A stretch of 47,672 bases of DNA from Deltaproteobacteria bacterium (GTDB taxonomy: Bacteria > Desulfobacterota > Syntrophobacteria > Syntrophobacterales > Syntrophobacteraceae), in contig JAJYDE010000031.1 of the NCBI GenBank assembly GCA_021777755.1, positions 1 to 47,672 of the forward strand, given 5' to 3'. The position numbers and the translations under genes were made by a program. Positions 44,192 to 47,672 of the stretch are shown in pieces. The notes below the pieces were generated by a model that was given only the letters and a program-made list of their open reading frames with translations, had not been told where the DNA came from and did not search any database. Each line of letters opens with the position of its first letter. The stretch's first letter is position 1.

Positions 44192-44581
44192 TCAAGGCAC
44201 CAGGACCTTAAACTGTCCCGGTAAAGTTATGGAAATCACCCCACCGTAGGCGCACATGACAATGGAGGACATGTTGAGCGCGGGAAGTTTGCCTATGAGA
44301 ACGGTCGGCGAACCAACGACCCAGGGAGCGGGTATGGTCGGAACGCACGGCATGGGGGTAAGGACGCCGCAGGCCGCCGAGGTGGCGCTCGCAACCGCGG
44401 GGTTGGCGAGCGAGTTGCACATGCTGAAGGGCGGAATGTTTACGATCGGCACATTGTCCATGATCGTGGCGAGCGGCAGACCGGTAGTAAATACCATGTG
44501 GGTGGGCAACACGATAAGCGAACTCGGCGCCACCCCGAAACTGCACAACAAAAGCGCGCCGTTACACACCTGCAACCCCAT
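44192..44581 (-). CDS. DUF4280 PAAR-like protein
   Basis: 129 residues matching DUF4280, a PAAR-like family that caps VgrG-type spikes of contractile injection systems. Hallmarks are the spaced Cys and Gly/Pro blocks: VCNGALLLCSFG, then NIPPFSMCNSLANPAV, CGVLTPMPCVPTI, PWVVG, and the C-terminal SSIVMCAYGGVISI. Five or more cysteines suggest metal or disulfide stabilisation of the cone. GGAGGGG precedes the ATG. The VgrG-like gene lies upstream in the same operon. Confidence 0.85.
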   Translation of the reverse strand: MGLQVCNGALLLCSFGVAPSSLIVLPTHMVFTTGLPLATIMDNVPIVNIPPFSMCNSLANPAVASATSAACGVLTPMPCVPTIPAPWVVGSPTVLIGKLPALNMSSIVMCAYGGVISITLPGQFKVLVP

Positions 44582-44598
44582 GAATATGCCCCTCCGTT

Positions 44599-45561
44599 CT
44601 ACATATCCAGAAAGCCGTCCATATCGACTTTATAGAAGTCCACCATAGCCTGCCATTCCATTGTTTCCTTATTCTCTTCGTATTGCAAAAGCTCTGAGGC
44701 GTTGACGGCGAAAAGATACAGAAACCTGGCGAAAAGCTTTGGAAAATAGAGCTTGGGGTCAAAGCCCGCAAGTATGGTGTTGATGTCCGCGGCCACTATG
44801 GCCGCTCTGGGAAATTTCTGCGTTTCCACGAGACGCTCGAAAAGATCGAGTTTTTTCATCAATTCCTTTAGATGGTATGAGCCCTCGACAAAAGTCGCAT
44901 CCGCCTCTCCGCCACGGTCAATCGTGGCCGGCGTGGAACGGTAAGTCTCGGATTGCTCGCCCTGTTGTTCCTCCTCTGGTTCGGCCTCAACGTTTTGTTG
45001 AGATTCGCCATAGACGAGTTGCTGTAAACTTCTCAACCGCTCGACGACCTTGGTGAGTGTGTCCAAAACCGGTTTGGAGGCATCTTCCAAAGCCATGCCC
45101 AGTGAGCGTTGCAATTCGGCGGCCGCCTCAAGAGCTTCCTCTGTTGCGTCGCCCTGGGTTTCCCGCAACCACCGCTCCCAGGTATCCCCCTTGGCGGTCT
45201 CCTCGGACTGGAGTTTTTTCAGAAGCGTTTTCAGCAACCAGTTGAGGCTGGTCTGCGTGTGCTTTTCCTTTTTCTCCACAGGTCCAAGAGCCTCCCAATT
45301 GAGAGTAAGAAGGGCCGTGATGCACTTGAAGATTGTGGAAGAGATCCGGGGGCCGTCGTCAGCGAAAATACCGTAGAGATAGAAACTGATAACGCGGATA
45401 TCAAAGATTCCTTCATCCAAAATTTCCACGGCCCGGGAGGCCGCTCCCGCGTAATCGGCATTTTGGGCCAGAGTGGAAATCTCCACCACCCCGGGATCAA
45501 AGGGTTCGAGTCCCGGATTTTCCGTTACCGGAAGAGGCTGCATCAAGACATCGATTTCCAT
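44599..45561 (-). CDS. TssA/ImpA-like protein
   Basis: 320 residues. The N-terminal part (about 1-120) resembles the ImpA_N domain of type VI TssA proteins: repeated helices around DYAGAASRAVEILDEGIFDI and ITALLTLNWEALGPV. A charged, Glu/Gln-rich low-complexity middle (about 195-225) follows. The C-terminus matches the TssA/VasJ end, FDPKLYFPKLFARF then EWQAMVDFYKVDMDGFLDM. TssA proteins form the baseplate- and sheath-associated ring. This one is shorter than typical TssA (about 350-530). No other type VI core gene is seen in the window. Confidence 0.7.
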   Translation of the reverse strand: MEIDVLMQPLPVTENPGLEPFDPGVVEISTLAQNADYAGAASRAVEILDEGIFDIRVISFYLYGIFADDGPRISSTIFKCITALLTLNWEALGPVEKKEKHTQTSLNWLLKTLLKKLQSEETAKGDTWERWLRETQGDATEEALEAAAELQRSLGMALEDASKPVLDTLTKVVERLRSLQQLVYGESQQNVEAEPEEEQQGEQSETYRSTPATIDRGGEADATFVEGSYHLKELMKKLDLFERLVETQKFPRAAIVAADINTILAGFDPKLYFPKLFARFLYLFAVNASELLQYEENKETMEWQAMVDFYKVDMDGFLDM

Positions 45562-45598
45562 ACCGCTGCTGTCCTCTCTTTGCTCTGTGGGTAACCGG

Positions 45599-46351
45599 CT
45601 AGGATTCGATCTCCGATTGGATCCTGCGCAACCGCGTCAAATGCCTGCGGCGCGCAATTGAAAGCGCAAGATCGGCGTCGGTGGTAAAACAGGGTCTGCA
45701 AATGGTAAAACCCTCGACGTCCGTCGCGTCCGAACCGAAAAGAGCCCGGTCGCAGCTGTCGCACCGGCGGGGTCCAGCCGTTGAGCCGGCATCGGGAAAC
45801 GGGGATTTCTCCGCTATGCCGGATGCCGATTCACTTTCCATGCGTCTGGCAGCCGAGTAGTAACAATCGGGGCAGTAGGGCTGCCCCTCCACCATTCTGA
45901 TCCCCCCCTCGGGCACTCTTCTTCCGCATCCGCGGCAATTTACGCCCTTCATGAACTCGGTGCGGACGTGAAACTGAACGGCCTCCTCTTCAGTTTCCGA
46001 AGCCGATGACTCGGAGGATTCCCCGGACGTGGGAGCCGGCCCCGAGGCAAGCGATTCATAGCAGCCCGGGCACATGGTCCAGATCGCGAGCCGCCTGGCC
46101 TCACCGGCCGCAAGGGGCTTCCCGCAGAGGCTGCATACCTGAGCGGTCAACTCCTGTTGAGCCCTTGTCGGCTCCACAGCCGGGCTTTCGGCAAAGGCCG
46201 AGTCATCGGCTTCGGGCGCACCGTCACCGACAAAACCTTCCTCCTGCTTGCGATGCATCAGCCGGTCGAAGCACTGAAGACAAAACGGCCATTCGGCAAC
46301 CATTTTATACTCGAGGTCCGTTAGATCCTTTGAGCAGCCTTTGCATTCCAT
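45599..46351 (-). CDS. Four-module CxxC zinc-finger-like protein of the spike operon
   Basis: 250 residues with four repeated modules, each exactly CxxC-x17-CxxC. Cysteines lie at 3/6/24/27, 73/76/94/97, 139/142/160/163 and 197/200/218/221. Each spacer ends in an aromatic or hydrophobic residue, like half of a LIM-type zinc ribbon. The linkers are Ser/Glu/Ala-rich and disordered in appearance (28-72, 98-138, 164-196). The C-terminus is a basic helix (IARRRHLTRLRRIQ). I start at the ATG 46351 with AAGGAGG upstream; a longer frame to 46408 is unsupported. It is probably cytoplasmic. Function unknown; it may be a scaffold, chaperone or effector. It lies between the VgrG-like and TssA-like genes. 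Confidence 0.82.
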   Translation of the reverse strand: MECKGCSKDLTDLEYKMVAEWPFCLQCFDRLMHRKQEEGFVGDGAPEADDSAFAESPAVEPTRAQQELTAQVCSLCGKPLAAGEARRLAIWTMCPGCYESLASGPAPTSGESSESSASETEEEAVQFHVRTEFMKGVNCRGCGRRVPEGGIRMVEGQPYCPDCYYSAARRMESESASGIAEKSPFPDAGSTAGPRRCDSCDRALFGSDATDVEGFTICRPCFTTDADLALSIARRRHLTRLRRIQSEIES

Positions 46352-46437
46352 ATATATCGTCGCCTCCTTTTCATAAGCGCAATGACACGCAAAATGTGCA
46401 AAGCTCATCCTGGCTGCCTTCCCCCGATATTTTCCTC

Positions 46438-47672
46438 TCAGCTACTCTCCCGGGGCAGGCTCGTGTCCTCCTTGGCCTCGATGGTAATGATGCCATCGCG
46501 AACGATGATCGTACCCGTATCCTGACCGGCTATCCGCTTGATGGTAAGCACCGGTTTATTGTCTTCGTAATCGTGTTTGAAGGCCGTATAGCTCGTATTG
46601 TTTTTTCCGAACAGAATCTGATTGCCCTGACCATCGGCAGGCAGGCGGACATCGGCCCCCCAGTCGAGGAAACGCACGATTTTGGCCCGGTCGTAGTGCA
46701 TGGCCAGAAGAACGCGACAATCACGGTAGGCGGGAAAGTAGCAGTGACCGGCAAAGTACATGGGTTCATAAGGCGCGTTGACCTTTAGGTTCCAGAGAGG
46801 AACATTTACCTGGTAGTAATCGAGGGAGGTATTCTGGTCGTTTGTTATGGTATATGTCCTGTCGCCGTCCTTGCCCGCGGTGCTGACAACTTTGCCCTCG
46901 ATCAGGACCGGGTAGAAGGGAAGCGTATAAGATCCGGGCGCGGCGGGATTGTCGGTGGGCTCGAAAATCGCGCTCATGGTCCCTCCATACCCGGCGTAGG
47001 AGGCCCCCCGGTCCTTTTCCGAATCATCGAGCACATTAACGTCCAAAAGTACCCGCGAGACGCAGTAGGCCTTTCCGAGCGGGTAAATCGTGGACTGCCA
47101 TTTATCGGCATCGAGCGCCGCCGCGATTCCCGGTTGAACCAAAACGGTGGGATATCCGTTCAAAAAGACTTCCACGACCGCGGCTCGTGAGGCGAGCCGG
47201 CTTGTTTCCAGTGTCTTTCGGGCGTCAACATCGCTCGAAATGGTTGAACGCATTGGAACGTCCCTGTTGAGCCCCGTAACGGCATAGTCTTGAGCAACCG
47301 TCTGAGTCTGGGGGGACTGGGCATAGGAGTTCAAGACCCTGGCCCCGCGGCGCAGAGTCTCCGGGATGAGGATTTTCAAGGATTCAACCTGGGTGGGACC
47401 AAGGTATGTCGTGTCACCCGCCCCCGTCGGCCGCATGTTTGTAAACACATACTTCTTCCCTGTATAATCAAGGGAGAAAAAGCCCGCCCGAACATCCACC
47501 AGCCACATCAGCCAGTCATAAAAATTCGCCTGGTTATGTTCGTTTCCAAGCCCCAGGCAGATCATGGCCTGCTTTTTGGTCAGTTCGCTCCAGTCCGATT
47601 TGGCCGTATCCAGGGTGATACCTGCGACAAGCTGGGCGTTCAGCACATCCTGGAGCGTGGCGTCCAGATCGG
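46438..47672 (-). CDS. VgrG-like spike protein, C-terminal part (runs off the right edge)
   Basis: At least 411 residues; the frame is open to the window end, so the N-terminus is missing. The visible part fits the gp27/gp5-like layout of VgrG: ANFYDWLMWLVDVRAGFFSL, LETSRLASRAAVVEVFLNG, and an OB-fold region with NVPLWNLKV, PMYFAGHCYFPAYRDCRVLL and DWGADVRLPADGQGNQILFG. The C-terminus is short (IIVRDGIITIEA) and carries no obvious added toxin domain. It is divergent from classical VgrG, so baseplate-type proteins of other contractile systems are possible. It is the first visible gene of the operon with PAAR-like and TssA-like genes. Confidence 0.65.
   Translation of the reverse strand, partial: DLDATLQDVLNAQLVAGITLDTAKSDWSELTKKQAMICLGLGNEHNQANFYDWLMWLVDVRAGFFSLDYTGKKYVFTNMRPTGAGDTTYLGPTQVESLKILIPETLRRGARVLNSYAQSPQTQTVAQDYAVTGLNRDVPMRSTISSDVDARKTLETSRLASRAAVVEVFLNGYPTVLVQPGIAAALDADKWQSTIYPLGKAYCVSRVLLDVNVLDDSEKDRGASYAGYGGTMSAIFEPTDNPAAPGSYTLPFYPVLIEGKVVSTAGKDGDRTYTITNDQNTSLDYYQVNVPLWNLKVNAPYEPMYFAGHCYFPAYRDCRVLLAMHYDRAKIVRFLDWGADVRLPADGQGNQILFGKNNTSYTAFKHDYEDNKPVLTIKRIAGQDTGTIIVRDGIITIEAKEDTSLPRESS

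Noticed and set aside
1-47672. CRISPR arrays and rRNA genes
   Set aside because: No regularly spaced repeats or rRNA-like conserved stretches were seen.

Overview
The window is about 47.7 kb of GC-rich bacterial DNA. It looks like a chromosome segment of a Gram-negative anaerobe, most plausibly a Syntrophobacter-like member of the Desulfobacterota (former Deltaproteobacteria). That placement is an inference: a complete proton-pumping complex I operon with a nuoCD fusion, two outer-membrane TolC-type exporters, an ACR3/ArsM arsenic cluster with an iron-sulfur protein, and a GYD-domain protein. No rRNA, tRNA or CRISPR array was seen.

Layout. (1) 1-7,750: an exporter operon on the minus strand (TolC-like, HlyD/DevB-like, ATPase, two DevC-like permeases) lies between debris of mobile elements. 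A serine-resolvase fragment is at the left; a broken resolvase and a Tn3-type transposase tail are at the right, followed by a decayed stretch. (2) 7,749-10,515: a radical-SAM enzyme and an AI-2E/PerM-family membrane protein. (3) 10,522-25,538 (minus): the NADH:quinone oxidoreductase operon nuoA-[CBS protein]-B-CD-E-F-G-H-I-J-K-L-M-N. All subunits are intact and most genes overlap or are tightly spaced. (4) 25,744-30,508 (plus): a beta-phosphoglucomutase and a GH65 disaccharide phosphorylase that together would turn an alpha-glucoside plus phosphate into glucose 6-phosphate. These are followed by a dead osmC gene and an HDOD-type signalling protein. (5) 30,803-37,236 (minus): a second five-gene exporter (TolC, HlyD, double ATPase, two ABC-2 permeases) of the YbhFSR type, unrelated in sequence to the first but with the same gene order. 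(6) 37,409-43,332 (minus): an arsenic cluster containing ArsR, a DUF318-type permease, a thioredoxin-like protein, an Fe-S protein, the ACR3 efflux pump, a thioredoxin, the ArsM methyltransferase and a CcdA-like thiol transporter. A sigma70-type promoter overlaps an inverted repeat in front of arsR. (7) 43,526-47,672: an IS256-type transposase remnant, then a minus-strand operon running off the right edge. It encodes a VgrG-like spike protein, a protein with four equally spaced CxxC-x17-CxxC modules, a TssA/ImpA-like protein, a DUF4280 PAAR-like tip protein and a GYD-domain protein, and it ends at a probable intrinsic terminator.

How the genes work together. Complex I supplies NADH-quinone electron flow. 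The GH65/phosphoglucomutase pair is a phosphorolytic sugar route. The two tripartite exporters and the arsenic cluster handle efflux and detoxification. The right-edge operon looks like a contractile-injection (type VI-like) spike module with an unusual zinc-finger-like partner; it is the least explained and most interesting part of the window. Broken genes (two resolvases, the tnpA tail, the IS256 remnant, osmC and a decayed gene near 7.4 kb) mark the accessory parts.
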